From contig NZ_CP126981.1 in NCBI RefSeq assembly GCF_030252325.1, positions 496,001 through 560,000 on the forward strand: 64,000 bases of DNA. Reading direction: 5' to 3'. Source of the stretch: Candidatus Mycobacterium wuenschmannii. Its GTDB lineage: Bacteria > Actinomycetota > Actinomycetes > Mycobacteriales > Mycobacteriaceae. The notes under the pieces were generated by a model. The model was not told where the DNA came from. It worked only from the letters and a program-made list of their open reading frames with translations, and ran no database searches. Shown here one piece after another: positions 63,836 through 64,000 of the stretch (positions are counted from its first letter, which is position 1; each line of letters starts with the position of its first letter). A program made the position numbers and the translations under genes.

Positions 63836-64000
63836 ATGACGGCCCAATTCGATCCGACCGATCCCGCCCGCTTCGAGGAGATGTACCGCGACGACCGGGT
63901 CGCACACGGCCTGCCTGCCGCAACGCCGTGGGACATCGGTGGACCGCAGCCGGTAGTACAGCAACTCGAAGCGCTCGGCGCTATCCGGGGCGAGGTGCTC
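63836..64000 (+). CDS. Class I SAM-dependent methyltransferase, N-terminal part (Rv2675c-like, partial)
   Basis: The first 55 residues are present and the gene runs off the window. FEEMYRDDRV, TPWDIGGPQP and VVQQLEALGAIRGEVL are typical of the thiopurine-methyltransferase-like SAM family before its first glycine motif. GAGGGAG lies before the ATG. The position after chdC matches Rv2675c. Confidence 0.75.
   Translation, partial: MTAQFDPTDPARFEEMYRDDRVAHGLPAATPWDIGGPQPVVQQLEALGAIRGEVL

Noticed and set aside
1..64000. CRISPR arrays, insertion sequences, prophage and tRNA/rRNA genes
   Set aside because: No regularly spaced repeats, transposase, integrase or recognisable structural RNA was found on either strand.

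Overview
This 64 kb, GC-rich window is a stretch of a mycobacterial chromosome. Gene order follows the Mycobacterium tuberculosis Rv2746c-Rv2675c block almost step by step (cinA, clgR, pspA, pspM, recA, recX, miaB, miaA, dapF, hflX, fadE20, lexA, nrdR, ideR, sigB, sigA, ppgK, suhB, cei, dut, ceoC/ceoB, ars-type transporters, dxs, hemE, hemY, chdC). This comparison rests on remembered gene order, not on a search. recA carries no intein, there are no PE/PPE genes, and several genes differ from the M. tuberculosis layout, so a non-tuberculous member of the Mycobacteriaceae is most likely.

Layout. 1-3.2 kb: end of cinA, then the envelope-stress operon clgR-pspA-pspM behind a SigE-like promoter, with two convergent small genes. 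3.2-6 kb: a glycosyltransferase, DUF3046, and an inserted two-gene cassette (an XRE-type protein plus a tail-anchored protein resembling the C-terminal part of STAND NTPases). 6-17.5 kb: recA-recX, miaB and a membrane protein, a DUF349 gene, two tandem DMT-type membrane proteins, miaA, dapF, hflX. 17.5-19.9 kb: two paralogous exported proteins with matching upstream palindromes and terminators. 19.9-25.5 kb: fadE20 and a divergent gene around a TetR-type operator, an LGFP-repeat envelope protein, and the lexA/chiZ SOS pair. 25.6-39 kb: nrdR, oxidoreductase, nitrobindin, PhzF, hydrolase, PAC2 protein, a lipoprotein protease, DUF4192, ideR, sigB, small DUF genes, YihY protein, RidA, sigA. 39-50.4 kb: ppgK, suhB, cei, dut and several conserved actinobacterial DUF genes, the RCK pair ceoB/ceoC, a KimA-like permease and an RNA methyltransferase. 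50.4-54 kb: a transporter-CBS-CBS-transporter array. 54.4-64 kb: dxs, an RNase D-like protein, DUF3000, echA15, a DUF2254 membrane protein and the late haem genes hemE-hemY-chdC, ending inside a methyltransferase gene.

Regulation ties the window together. ClgR and LexA are encoded here, and the recA and chiZ upstream regions carry both SOS-box-like sites and a RecA-NDp-type promoter (the class reported to be ClgR-dependent). SigE-type promoter motifs precede clgR and sigB. A perfect CRP-type site sits between cei and the DUF4193 gene. At least thirteen genes have a TANNNT hexamer exactly six bases before an ATG/GTG start, the geometry of leaderless mycobacterial transcripts. No tRNA, rRNA, CRISPR array, insertion sequence or phage gene was seen.
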